Shown: piece by piece, positions 34,001 through 41,996 of the stretch
Position numbering within the stretch: position 1 is the stretch's first letter
Layout: the number at the start of each line of letters is the position of its first letter
Notes under the pieces: generated by a model
Seen by the model: only the letters and a program-made list of their open reading frames with translations
Databases searched by the model: none
Told to the model about the DNA's origin: nothing
Source: Bacteroidota bacterium
GTDB taxonomy: Bacteria; Bacteroidota; Bacteroidia; Chitinophagales; Chitinophagaceae
Direction of reading: 5' to 3'
Assembly: GCA_023430465.1 (NCBI GenBank)
Contig: JAEZAM010000081.1
Location: 1-64,000 of the forward strand
Length of the DNA: 64,000 nucleotides
Position numbers and translations under genes: made by a program

Positions 34001-34357
34001 ATCAACCATCACTACACCGGTACTCCAATCACGCTTCTCGTTGAAGCCTGCTTTCGCTGAGATATCATCAAATTTCCAGTTTCCCTTGTTGAGAAACAGT
34101 TTGTTCGAGCCCATGTTGGCGGTGAAAAACACATCGGCCAGCCCGTCGTTGTTGACATCACCGATGGCGACACCTCCACCGTTGTAAAAATTGCGATAGC
34201 TGAAAATATTGAAGTCTTTCGTGTTGCGGATCGCATTGTTAAACTGGATGCCTGTCGACTCTGCCAGGGTGAACAAGGTCGGCTTCGGGGACTCGCCCTT
34301 GCAGGAAAGGAGCACATAAAGACAGAAACAACCGATCAGGATCCTGGATAACTTCAT
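31037..34357 (-). CDS. FG-GAP/VCBS-repeat ASPIC-UnbV surface lipoprotein, copy 2
   Basis: Starting at the ATG at 34357 (MKLSRILIGCFCLYVLLSCKG) the protein has 1106 residues and a lipoprotein signal. The same architecture as copy 1 is seen: N-terminal Ca loops (DVNNDGLADVFF, DINRDGWLDIYV, DLDGDLDVFI, DVNGDHYPDIYV), the central ASPIC segment (GAKLRLYAGEHTWSRELIPTRGFQSS), then another loop series (DVNGDGMEDLYIGG, DIDGDGDLDLFVG, DLDGDGLTDIVLG). Copies 1 and 2 are collinear over their whole length, a tandem duplication. It lies 109 bp downstream of the susD gene ending at 34466, past a terminator. Confidence 0.85.
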   Translation of the reverse strand: MKLSRILIGCFCLYVLLSCKGESPKPTLFTLAESTGIQFNNAIRNTKDFNIFSYRNFYNGGGVAIGDVNNDGLADVFFTANMGSNKLFLNKGNWKFDDISAKAGFNEKRDWSTGVVMVDINRDGWLDIYVCNAGFIDGKPPVSQLFINNHDLTFTESAKEYGLENTGGYATHAAFFDYDLDGDLDVFIINNSFIPVNTLNYANKRNLRARDWPVKDFLKGGGDRFLRNDNNVFTDVSEEAGVYGSLISFGLGVTVGDVNGDHYPDIYVSNDFFERDYLYINQGNGTFRDELEQWAQHTSLASMGADMADINNDGYNDIFTTDMLPSEDYRLKTTTSFESIDVLRLKQRSGFYNQYTQNTLQVNNGNNRFSETAFYSGVAASDWSWGGLVFDANNDGNADIYVCNGIYNDVTDQDFIDFFADDIIQRMVMTGEKEEVDSIIRKMPSVPLVNKMFKNEGNLRFSDAGNDWGFTQPSFSSGAAYGDLDNDGDLDLVISNVNQPAFVYRNQSREQHQDQHYLAVSLKGTSGNTFAIGAKLRLYAGEHTWSRELIPTRGFQSSVDYKQLFGTGALAKYDSLVITWPDSSYSVLTNPAADTLYKLDHATISRATRARSPKMNPSPVFIAEESNFDKHTEDEYIDFYDQRNLPEQLSTEGPQIAAADVNGDGMEDLYIGGAKGQPGRLYIQNATGFTVSEQAVFNSFTDFEDVAVHFFDCDNDGDADLFLGAGGNSTRPGGRELQHRLYKNDGKGNFTLATSGFPANSNNISTACSYDIDGDGDLDLFVGSRSVPFNYGVPPRSYFYRNDGNGHFTDATDEVMPDFKHGMVTASTWADVTGDNIPELIVTSQWMAPQILRLADKKLVSLALPGLENLKGWWMSVQAADLDGDGLTDIVLGNIGENFYLRPGKDNPVKAWIADFDGNGSQDCFLTRHIDGKDVPVFLRREITDQFPGLKKENLRHAAFAKKSIHELFPKAVIDKAMVMEFNTGASAILYNQGEGRFDVQPLSHMVQLSSVNAIALHDVNHDRRPDLVLGGNMFGFTPQFGRLDASQGTVLLNTGQRKWSFMPNNASGLNLDGAVRSLRFINTSTGVKLVAAMNNRKPLVYKLKQ

Positions 34358-34413
34358 TACGTCAATTATACTTTTAGGCAAGACATTCAAAAATAACCTT
34401 TCGCCCTATAACA

Positions 34414-34446
34414 AAAAAGGAAGGCCCTTGAATAGAGCCTTCCTTG
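34414..34446 (-). terminator. Intrinsic terminator after susD (34.5 kb)
   Basis: AAGGAAGGC and GCCTTCCTT form a 9-bp perfect stem with an 11-nt loop, followed on the minus strand by TTTTG. It lies 20 bp after the susD stop codon and separates the transport pair from the FG-GAP pair. Confidence 0.75.
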
Positions 34447-34465
34447 CTAAAATTTTTATATCAGA

Positions 34466-35980
34466 TTAATATCCCGGATTCTGAGTCAGGTTGGGATTTG
34501 CTGCGAGTTGCTGAGCTGGTATAGGAAAGAGCAAGCGGGTTTCAGCAGATGGAGTTGTTCTGAGTTCATCAGGCTCCAGGAATTTTCCAAAACGGATAAG
34601 ATCCTGGCGACGCCATCCTTCCCAGTAAAGTTCACGACCTCTTTCATCCAGCAACTGATCAAGATTCACTGATCCAAGAGCGGATGCATCGGCACGGTCA
34701 CGCACGGCATTTACCAGTGTGAGGGCTGCGCCGGGGTTAGCCGGAGCATTTCTCAGGTGTGCCTCAGCCATCATGAGCATCACATCCGCAAGACGGAAGA
34801 TGACGAAGTCGTTATCTACGTTATCTCCATTGTTATAATCAGGTGGATACTTAACTACACGCACACCGGTTACTTCCAGCGTATTTGGATCTGTTTCCAC
34901 GGCTTTCACTGCTTTGGTGAAGCTCAGCGGGTTTCCTTTCCTGTCCTGCAGCGCCACATTATTCTGGTTGTACTGCTGGCCTTCAAGCAGACCTACGCGA
35001 AGACCGGACACGTTTGTTACACCAGGATAAGTATCGCCACGGCGTTTATCATTTGCTTCGAATTTGTCATAGAATTCACCCAAGGTTGTGAAACCGTTCC
35101 AACCACCTGGATTGTTGTTATAGTGGAGTGAACAGAAGTAACGTGAACGTACACCGCCGCTGCTGGAACCGCCGAGGTTCTCACCGGTGAAGATGTTCTC
35201 CGTAGACAATGAATTATTCAAAGGTGCGAAGTTGTCATAAAAATTACCTGTCAGCGTATAGCCAGATGCCAGGATATCATTTCCATAAGCCAGCACTTTC
35301 GCCATATCTGCAGGATCGAAAGTGGGTGCGGCACGGTTGGCAACAACGCCTTTGGTGAGGTACGCTTTCATCAGGAGAACGCGGGCGGCGTTCTTGTTAG
35401 CATTGTATTCAGGTCCGTTGGTGAGATCAGGTAGAATTGCTTCGAGTTCACTGATCACAAAATTGAGCGCCTCCGCACCTTTCCTTACGGAAGGAACCGC
35501 CAGCGGATCGCCACCTGGCTCACGATAGGGAACCTGGTCCCAGCCTTCCACATAGTGGAACTCAGCAAATGCACGAAGGAAGCGTGCTTCAGCCGCCTGC
35601 TGTGCATTGGGGCTGAGGCTGAGAACCTGCGTAGAGTTATAGGCAATGCGTCCCAGGTGTTCGAAGGCCATGCGGACATAGTTATGATTCGCATCCCAGG
35701 TATGCGCATGAAGTACGCGCCAGATGCCATTATCATCCCAGTCACCACCTCTTGTTGGACCGACGCACTCGTCTGTAGTATGCTCCTGTATCGCCCATAC
35801 GCCTTCCTGGCCCTGCAGGTTGCGCATGTCATTTCGATAGATATTCAGCAGCAGGTCCGCAGCGGTGATGGAATTCCCGGAGTTCGCCGCGAGACTATCC
35901 TGGAAGTTCTCATCAATCTTATTACAGCCCGCTGCCATCAAGGCAACAACTGCGGCTGATAAAATCAATTTCTTTTTCAT
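34466..35980 (-). CDS. SusD/RagB-like outer-membrane nutrient-binding lipoprotein (second pair)
   Basis: The preferred start MKKKLILSAAVVALMAAGCNK at 35980 gives 504 residues with the lipid-anchored Cys at 19. An ATG two codons upstream is equally in frame. The N-terminal helical repeats include AAEARFLRAFAEFHYVEGWDQVPY. The C-terminal half has DNDFVIFRLADVMLMMAEAHLRN and LLDERGRELYWEGWRRQDLIRFGKF, which are conserved in SusD. It partners the SusC directly upstream (18-bp gap). No glycosidase is attached to this pair. The FG-GAP lipoproteins lie downstream instead. Confidence 0.93.
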   Translation of the reverse strand: MKKKLILSAAVVALMAAGCNKIDENFQDSLAANSGNSITAADLLLNIYRNDMRNLQGQEGVWAIQEHTTDECVGPTRGGDWDDNGIWRVLHAHTWDANHNYVRMAFEHLGRIAYNSTQVLSLSPNAQQAAEARFLRAFAEFHYVEGWDQVPYREPGGDPLAVPSVRKGAEALNFVISELEAILPDLTNGPEYNANKNAARVLLMKAYLTKGVVANRAAPTFDPADMAKVLAYGNDILASGYTLTGNFYDNFAPLNNSLSTENIFTGENLGGSSSGGVRSRYFCSLHYNNNPGGWNGFTTLGEFYDKFEANDKRRGDTYPGVTNVSGLRVGLLEGQQYNQNNVALQDRKGNPLSFTKAVKAVETDPNTLEVTGVRVVKYPPDYNNGDNVDNDFVIFRLADVMLMMAEAHLRNAPANPGAALTLVNAVRDRADASALGSVNLDQLLDERGRELYWEGWRRQDLIRFGKFLEPDELRTTPSAETRLLFPIPAQQLAANPNLTQNPGY

Positions 35981-35998
35981 ATGCATTAGGTTGTTCTG

Positions 35999-38974
35999 TT
36001 AGAAGGAAATATTTACGCCGAACAGGAATGTCCTTGCAGAAGGATAGCCGATATAATCGATACCCACTGACGGAATTCCATTTACCTGCTTGTCTGTGTT
36101 TACCTCAGGATCGAAGCCTGTGTAGTTGGTCAGCACAAAGAGGTTCTGGCCGGTGACAAATAAATTGATGTTGCTGATGTTGGATCCAACACGACCGATG
36201 GCATAGCTAAGCGTAGCGTTGGCCATTTTCAGGTAGTTGCCTTTTTCAAGGTAGCGTGATGAAGATGTGATCGGGTTGGTAAGTGATTCACCATTTCCAA
36301 ACAGGTCAGCAGAGAGGTTTCTTGTACCCAGGTTACCAATTGGCAAGACTGAGTTGGCTGTATTATTATAAATGTAATGACCGAAGGCGCCATTCATATT
36401 TGCAGTCAGGGACAATTTCTTATAACCCACGGTTGTTGATATACCCAGGATGGTTGATGGATTGGGGTCTCCCTTATAGTAGAAGATGTTACCATCATCG
36501 GTGTAGATGGCCTGGCCGGTGGTCTTGTCTATTCCCTGGTAATCACGCGTGTAGAACACATTGATCGGCTGACCATTGGTGATCAGTTGGGACAATGTAC
36601 CTGACATACCCTGACCATGCAGCGCACCAGTTTGAATCGGTGCAGGAAGGCCACTTACTTTATTTTTTACGAAGGTTGCATTAACGCCCAGGTCCCAGGT
36701 GAAATCACTGGTGTTAACGATGTTACCGTTCAACGTTACTTCCAAACCTTTATTTTCTACCTGCCCGTCAAGATTGATCCAGATGGTTGTACCTGGTGAT
36801 GGCTGCGGTGAAATAGATGGGAAGAGCAGTTTCTTTGTTGTTCTGCTGAAATAATCAATTGTACCAGTGATGCGATTATTGAGGATACCGAAGTCAACAC
36901 CGACGTTTGTCTGAATATCCTGCTGCCACTGGAGGTCCTTGTTAGGAAGCTGGTTTTCACCAAGACCGCCATTGTTCTCATTGAACACATATTTCTGCAG
37001 AGATGCACCTGACGGGAATTCCTGGTTACCGGTGATACCGAATCCTGCACGCAGTTTCAGCATGTTGATGGCTGTGGAATTCCAGAATCCTTCTTTATGA
37101 ATGTTCCAGGCTGCAGCAAATGAAGGGAAATAACCGAAACGGTTATTCTCACCGAACTTGCTTGAGCCGTCTGCGCGAAGTGTTGCAGTCAGCAGGTATT
37201 TACCCTGCAGATCGACACCCACCCGGGCAAAGTAAGAGCGGATCTCGGAGAGAGGCGGGCGGAAGGAAGAGAAACGCTTTGTGGCGTTGGAACCAAACTG
37301 AAGATAGTCAGTATAATCCAGCGCATAATCTCCAAAGTCACGACCGTTCAGGTTCGTTCCTTTGACTTCATTGCGATAATACTCATAACCAAGCAAAGCG
37401 GTGAATGACAGGTCAGAGTTGAATCGCTTGTTATAATTCAGCGTCTGGGTGACCTGCTGGGTCAGCAACTCGTTGTTGGCAACGTTGGCAAAACCACGGC
37501 CATTGGGATAGCTCGTCGAGAAGCCTACGTTCTCGAGGTTAACCCAGTTACGCATGGATGTGCGGCGGATACCCGTACCATAGTTGAAGCCGTATGTAAG
37601 TCTATACTCAAGCTCATTCGTGATCTTATAAGATGGAGATATGCTACCAAGCACTGTCGTCACCGTCGCGCGATCGTGGTATCCTTCTATCAATTCAAGC
37701 GGATTCAGGGTAGAACCATCGAAGTAGTTATTGATGGTGCCGTCTGGTTTGCGCAAGGCACGTGTTGGGTTAAACTGGAGTGCTGTTGAGACCACGTTAC
37801 CGGTAAAGCCGGCATCATTGCTTATCGCGCCAATCTTTTCTTTTGTCTGTGAAGTGATCAGGTTGAAATCAAGGCCGAGGCGGCGATTGTTGAGAAGCTT
37901 GAGGGAGGCATTGAAATTTGCTGTCAGTTTCTTCAGGCCTGTTCCTTTCAGGATACCTTCCTGGTCGAGGTGGCTGCCAGAGATCCGGTAGCGGCCATTC
38001 TCATTACCACCACTTACCGCTACGTTATTATTAGTGGTCAGTGCGGATTCAAATATCGCGTCATATGCATCGATGTCTGCGCCATAATCGCCATTGGTCA
38101 GGTTGTATTCATCCAGTGTAGCACGGTACATGGCCGCGTCCATCACGTCGATCTTTTTGCGCAGCTTGCTGATACCAACGCTTGAGTTCAACTCTAGGCG
38201 TGGGAGGCCGCTTACACCTTTTTTTGTGGTAATGATCACGACACCGTTGGCGCCGCGTGACCCGTAGATCGCAGTAGCCGATGCATCTTTCAATACATCC
38301 ATTGAAGCGATATCATTGGGGTTAATGAAATTGAGTGGGTTGGCATCCGGAGTGGCTCCGAGTCCGCCGACGTTCACACCCGGGCGGGCACTGGATCCAT
38401 CCACGATGACCCCATCAATAACGAACAGTGGCTGATTGCCTGTCCGCAGTGAGCTGTTACCACGAATCTTGAAAGTAGTCGCACCACCCGGCTGACCGCT
38501 GTTATTTATAACCTGTACACCGGCTACCTTTCCCTGGATCAACTGATCAGGAGCAACCTGGATACCCTGGTTAAAATCTTTCGGCTTTACCGAAGCAACG
38601 GCACCTGTCAGGTCACTGCGTCTTGCAGTACCATAACCGATCACCACCACTTCGCTCAGACCGGCTGCGCGGTTAGTGAGGGCAACATCCACGGAGGATT
38701 TACCGGTGATGTCCACTTCGAGAACATCAAACTCAACCGAAGAAAAAATGAGTGTGTTGATCCCTGACGGAACCGTGATGCGGAACGTACCGTCTTCAGC
38801 AGTTGCTGTTCCGGTCGTCGAGCCCTTTGGCTGAACAGATACACCGCTGGCCGCAGTACCTGTAGCACTGTTGGTCACTTTTCCGGTTACTGTTCTTTCC
38901 TGGGCGAAGGTTAATAATGAAATAAGCAGGAGTACAGGCGTGAGGATCACCTGAAGCAATCGTTTCATAAACAT
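35999..38974 (-). CDS. SusC/RagA-like TonB-dependent transporter (second pair)
   Basis: This 991-residue protein has a signal peptide ending LTFAQ. The start MFMKRLLQVILTPVLLL aligns with the MFPKKLLKALLLPFLLL of the next SusC, which supports the first ATG. Next come the carboxypeptidase-regulatory-like domain (ERTVTGKVTNSATGTAASG), the SEVVVIGYGTARRSDLTGAV TonB-box region and the plug with YGSRGANGVVIITTKKG. A barrel ends FLFGVNISF. It resembles the starch-locus SusC at 41997-44993 in size and arrangement, suggesting these adjacent pairs arose by duplication. Confidence 0.95.
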   Translation of the reverse strand: MFMKRLLQVILTPVLLLISLLTFAQERTVTGKVTNSATGTAASGVSVQPKGSTTGTATAEDGTFRITVPSGINTLIFSSVEFDVLEVDITGKSSVDVALTNRAAGLSEVVVIGYGTARRSDLTGAVASVKPKDFNQGIQVAPDQLIQGKVAGVQVINNSGQPGGATTFKIRGNSSLRTGNQPLFVIDGVIVDGSSARPGVNVGGLGATPDANPLNFINPNDIASMDVLKDASATAIYGSRGANGVVIITTKKGVSGLPRLELNSSVGISKLRKKIDVMDAAMYRATLDEYNLTNGDYGADIDAYDAIFESALTTNNNVAVSGGNENGRYRISGSHLDQEGILKGTGLKKLTANFNASLKLLNNRRLGLDFNLITSQTKEKIGAISNDAGFTGNVVSTALQFNPTRALRKPDGTINNYFDGSTLNPLELIEGYHDRATVTTVLGSISPSYKITNELEYRLTYGFNYGTGIRRTSMRNWVNLENVGFSTSYPNGRGFANVANNELLTQQVTQTLNYNKRFNSDLSFTALLGYEYYRNEVKGTNLNGRDFGDYALDYTDYLQFGSNATKRFSSFRPPLSEIRSYFARVGVDLQGKYLLTATLRADGSSKFGENNRFGYFPSFAAAWNIHKEGFWNSTAINMLKLRAGFGITGNQEFPSGASLQKYVFNENNGGLGENQLPNKDLQWQQDIQTNVGVDFGILNNRITGTIDYFSRTTKKLLFPSISPQPSPGTTIWINLDGQVENKGLEVTLNGNIVNTSDFTWDLGVNATFVKNKVSGLPAPIQTGALHGQGMSGTLSQLITNGQPINVFYTRDYQGIDKTTGQAIYTDDGNIFYYKGDPNPSTILGISTTVGYKKLSLTANMNGAFGHYIYNNTANSVLPIGNLGTRNLSADLFGNGESLTNPITSSSRYLEKGNYLKMANATLSYAIGRVGSNISNINLFVTGQNLFVLTNYTGFDPEVNTDKQVNGIPSVGIDYIGYPSARTFLFGVNISF

Positions 38975-39021
38975 AGCATTCGATTTTGGGTTTTTTATCG
39001 ACTCGGAGACTCAGATAAAAT

Positions 39022-39040
39022 TTGTGTTCCCGTCACACAA
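39022..39040 (-). promoter_or_regulatory. Inverted repeat upstream of the second susC (candidate operator)
   Basis: TTGTGT, 7 nt and ACACAA lie 48-66 bp upstream of the susC start codon. The ACACAA half recalls the ACACAATGTGT core of the operator at 45027-45045, but the spacing differs. Confidence 0.35.
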
Positions 39041-39223
39041 TTTAACTTAAACTAAGAGTATTAACAAAATTTTTTAAGGTATTTTTTGGATTGTAATGAG
39101 TTGAGTTTCACGCAACCTTCGACAGGCTCGGGCACGGGCTGCAAAGACCGGGGTTTCTTCGGGGTATTTGCCAGGTAAGCCGATAACCGGGCTTTCGCGA
39201 CGTTGCTTACCGTTGCTTAAAAT

Positions 39224-39247
39224 AAAAAAGCCGCCCCGAGGGCGGCT
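39224..39247 (-). terminator. Intrinsic terminator of the starch-locus operon
   Basis: AGCCGCCC and GGGCGGCT form a perfect 8-bp stem with a 3-nt loop, followed on the minus strand by six T. It lies 22 bp after the SusE-like stop codon. The rest of the gap to the next susC (38975-39223) holds a partial TTTCACGCAA repeat and a CCTTCGACAGGCTCGGG copy at about 39115-39131. Confidence 0.9.
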
Positions 39248-39269
39248 CATGGTCCTGTTCACTGTTTAA

Positions 39270-40346
39270 TTAATTTTTCCTGATCGAGTAGGCATAGTTG
39301 CCCGCCACGCCCAGGTCGAGCGTGATGGTATAATTGCCGTCGTCCGCGATCCTGATATTCGACCCGCCGGGATCCGGCTTGTTGTCAGGTGTGCCATTGT
39401 CTCCATAATTTATCGCCCAATCGTCGTTGGCCCGGAACTTCAGTTCCTTGCCGCCCACGAGATTGGTGGTGATGGTCCAGGTTCCCGCTGCCGCGTTGAA
39501 CGTCATTGGTGTGCTGGCGCCCCAACCGCCCGGCGTGGCATCTCCGATGATACCAAACGTAGTGATCTTCGTGCCGCTGAACGTCATGTTCACCGTATTT
39601 GCCTTCAGGAGGTAAACCCCGGGTCCATCGGCGAACGTTACATTATTTCCGCCGTTTGTCAATACCCCCGGTCCGGAACTGCCAAAGTCTCCATCGCTCC
39701 ACTGCGGTCCCTTTACCAGTTTGAACTGGGGCGCTCCCGGATCGGTGAAATTGATGTAGCCTTCATAACCCTCGCCAGTAGTGCCGCTTGCATTCTTATC
39801 TACGATCTTCGGTGCCTCGCCGGGGTTCCAGCCCTGGTGATTACCCGCTACTCGCAGCGCCTGGGGGAATTCATAAACGATGATGTCGCGATAGGCAGTG
39901 ACTGTCATCGTTACTACATTTGAATAGATCGGCGTAACGTTTTCCGCCAGGGAAGCCTTTACGCGCACTTCCACCTGCTGCGGACTGCCGAAAGGAATGA
40001 TCTCCAGCAACTTTCCATTCAACTCGCCTACTTTAAAATTCTTTTGATTGGCGGTACCTACATTAACTGTTGCCGTATTCGAATTATTCGGAAAGTTCTC
40101 GCCAGCTTTTGCAAACTGGATTGTGTAGTTCACCGCTGCATTGAAGCCATACTCCGGTGCAGTCCAGGTAAGACTGGTTGCCGCTTCGCTTGCATCATCC
40201 TGGATCAGTTCAAGTGTGGGAACACTTACGGTCAACATACTGGTGCCGCCTTCCATCAGGGTTACCCTGGTCTCATCTTTTTTACAACCAATCACCGCTG
40301 TCGCAACGATAACCAGTGCCCCGAGATAGTTAAAAAATGATTTCAT
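39270..40346 (-). CDS. SusE/SusF-like outer-membrane starch-binding lipoprotein
   Basis: This 358-residue lipoprotein (VIVATAVIGCKKDE, Cys at 21) starts with a SusE-type fibronectin-like domain (about 40-150, AATSLTWTAPEYGFNAAVNYTIQFAK, VRVKASLAENVTPIYSNVVTMTV). Two starch-binding modules follow, as shown by the tandem motifs ALRVAGNHQGWNPGEAPKI and TFGIIGDATPGGWGASTPM, each with Trp residues positioned to stack on sugar rings. SusE and SusF hold malto-oligosaccharides at the surface for the SusC/SusD importer. It is the last gene of the locus, 35 bp after susD. Confidence 0.9.
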   Translation of the reverse strand: MKSFFNYLGALVIVATAVIGCKKDETRVTLMEGGTSMLTVSVPTLELIQDDASEAATSLTWTAPEYGFNAAVNYTIQFAKAGENFPNNSNTATVNVGTANQKNFKVGELNGKLLEIIPFGSPQQVEVRVKASLAENVTPIYSNVVTMTVTAYRDIIVYEFPQALRVAGNHQGWNPGEAPKIVDKNASGTTGEGYEGYINFTDPGAPQFKLVKGPQWSDGDFGSSGPGVLTNGGNNVTFADGPGVYLLKANTVNMTFSGTKITTFGIIGDATPGGWGASTPMTFNAAAGTWTITTNLVGGKELKFRANDDWAINYGDNGTPDNKPDPGGSNIRIADDGNYTITLDLGVAGNYAYSIRKN

Positions 40347-40381
40347 ATAGAATCGTTTGATGTGTTTGAGTTATCAGCAAA

Positions 40382-41974
40382 TTAGTAGCCGGGATTTTGT
40401 ACGAGGTTCGGATTGGACAACATATCGGGTGCAGGTATTGGGAAAATATTCCTGTCATCAGATACGCCAGCTCCTGCCGGTGTGCCCCCTTTCCATGGCC
40501 AGAGATAGCTGTCAGTTGTAAACCGTCCATACCTTACGAGGTCTGTCCGGCGATGCCCTTCCCAGTAGAGTTCGCGTGCCCGTTCGTCAAGTATAAAGTT
40601 CAGGTTTAACTGGCCGGCAGAGATATTTCCCGATGCATCGCCGTATGCACGCTGACGAATCAGGTTAATATATCCCAGTGCAGTGGCTGCATCTCCCCCT
40701 GTTCCACCGCGAAGCACGGCTTCGGCATAGATGAGGTACATTTCGCCGAGGCGGAACAATGGAAAATCAACATCAGCATACTCGAGGCTGCTGCCGGGCG
40801 TGCCGTTGCGTTTGAGGTTCCTGAACTTTGTTACGGCAAATCCATTCGTGAACTGTGTCTGGTCACCAATTTCAATGCTCTGGCCAGCCTGGTAGAACTG
40901 AGCCCGTGCATCAGCGGCACCGGTATAGTCAGGGAAAAGATTTGGTAAAATCCTGGTTGTGCGTACTCCACCCCAGCCACCATTGATACCATAGCTGGAT
41001 GATGGCATGCTGCCACCCACAGGCGCATGTGTAAGGAAGGTGGTACCACCAAAGCTTTGTGTTTTCTGGCCATCGTAGTTGATGGTCAGGATAAATTCGC
41101 TGGTGTTAAGGTGATTGTCTGCCAGCATGAGTTGCGTATAGTCGCTGATCAGCGAGTAGCCGGCATCGATGACTTTTTTAGAATACGTGATCGCATCTGT
41201 ATATCGTGGTGAACCCGTATAGACCTCTGCATTCAGGTACAGCCTCGCCAGTAATGCCCAGGCTGCAGCCTGGTCTGCACGGCCATACTCATTTGTTCTT
41301 GCCGCTGCGAGCAAAGGCTCGATCTCCTTCAGTTCGGATTCAACATAGTCAAACAGTTCCGCGCGCGAATTAACCTGGCGGGGAAGCGTGCCCGAACCAA
41401 CCACATCGGCTTCTGTTACGAAAGGCGGACGACCATATAGATCCATCAGCACCCAATACTGGAATGCCCGGAGGAAACGCGCTTCATTGCGGAATGACCT
41501 GATCTTTTCTGCATCCTGACCCGCGATACCGCGTGATGCAAGCTTATCATCAGTTGCCTGGCGGAGGAAATCATTTACCAGCGTCACCTGGTAGAGACTG
41601 CGATAGTATAAACCGGTAAGGAAGGAGTTGCTGGAAGACCAGTTCATGTTATGAAAGTCCTGTATCCCCGCATCACCCCATGCGATCACCGCTTCATCGG
41701 TACTCAGCTCCTGTGCTTTCCAGTACAGACGCAGGAAATCAGAAAAGCCTTCATCGATTCCGCGGATATCACCGTTACCGGCCGGACCCTGGTTTCCTGT
41801 CAGCGCAAATGCACCATAAACTTTGGCAAAGGCAAGCTGATAACCTTCCGGCGTACTGTATACCACTTCAGACGTCACGTCGTTGGTGGGAAATCTGTCC
41901 AGCTTCTTGCTGCAGGAGGATACCAGCAGTAATACGGCGGCAGGAAGCAGGATGAAAAATGATTGTCTTTTCAT
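40382..41974 (-). CDS. SusD-like starch-locus nutrient-binding lipoprotein
   Basis: This 530-residue protein has a lipoprotein signal (LLLVSSCSKKLDRFP, Cys at 21). SusD features include NEARFLRAFQYWVLMDLYGRPPF, YADVDFPLFRLGEMYLIYAEAVLRGG and the C-terminal LDERARELYWEGHRRTDLVRYGRF and NPNLVQNPGY. Flanked by SusC and SusE-like genes and near a GH13 enzyme, it is expected to bind alpha-glucan at the cell surface. It lies 22 bp after susC. Confidence 0.95.
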   Translation of the reverse strand: MKRQSFFILLPAAVLLLVSSCSKKLDRFPTNDVTSEVVYSTPEGYQLAFAKVYGAFALTGNQGPAGNGDIRGIDEGFSDFLRLYWKAQELSTDEAVIAWGDAGIQDFHNMNWSSSNSFLTGLYYRSLYQVTLVNDFLRQATDDKLASRGIAGQDAEKIRSFRNEARFLRAFQYWVLMDLYGRPPFVTEADVVGSGTLPRQVNSRAELFDYVESELKEIEPLLAAARTNEYGRADQAAAWALLARLYLNAEVYTGSPRYTDAITYSKKVIDAGYSLISDYTQLMLADNHLNTSEFILTINYDGQKTQSFGGTTFLTHAPVGGSMPSSSYGINGGWGGVRTTRILPNLFPDYTGAADARAQFYQAGQSIEIGDQTQFTNGFAVTKFRNLKRNGTPGSSLEYADVDFPLFRLGEMYLIYAEAVLRGGTGGDAATALGYINLIRQRAYGDASGNISAGQLNLNFILDERARELYWEGHRRTDLVRYGRFTTDSYLWPWKGGTPAGAGVSDDRNIFPIPAPDMLSNPNLVQNPGY

Positions 41975-41996
41975 ATAGCGAGTTTGTTCGTGTTAA

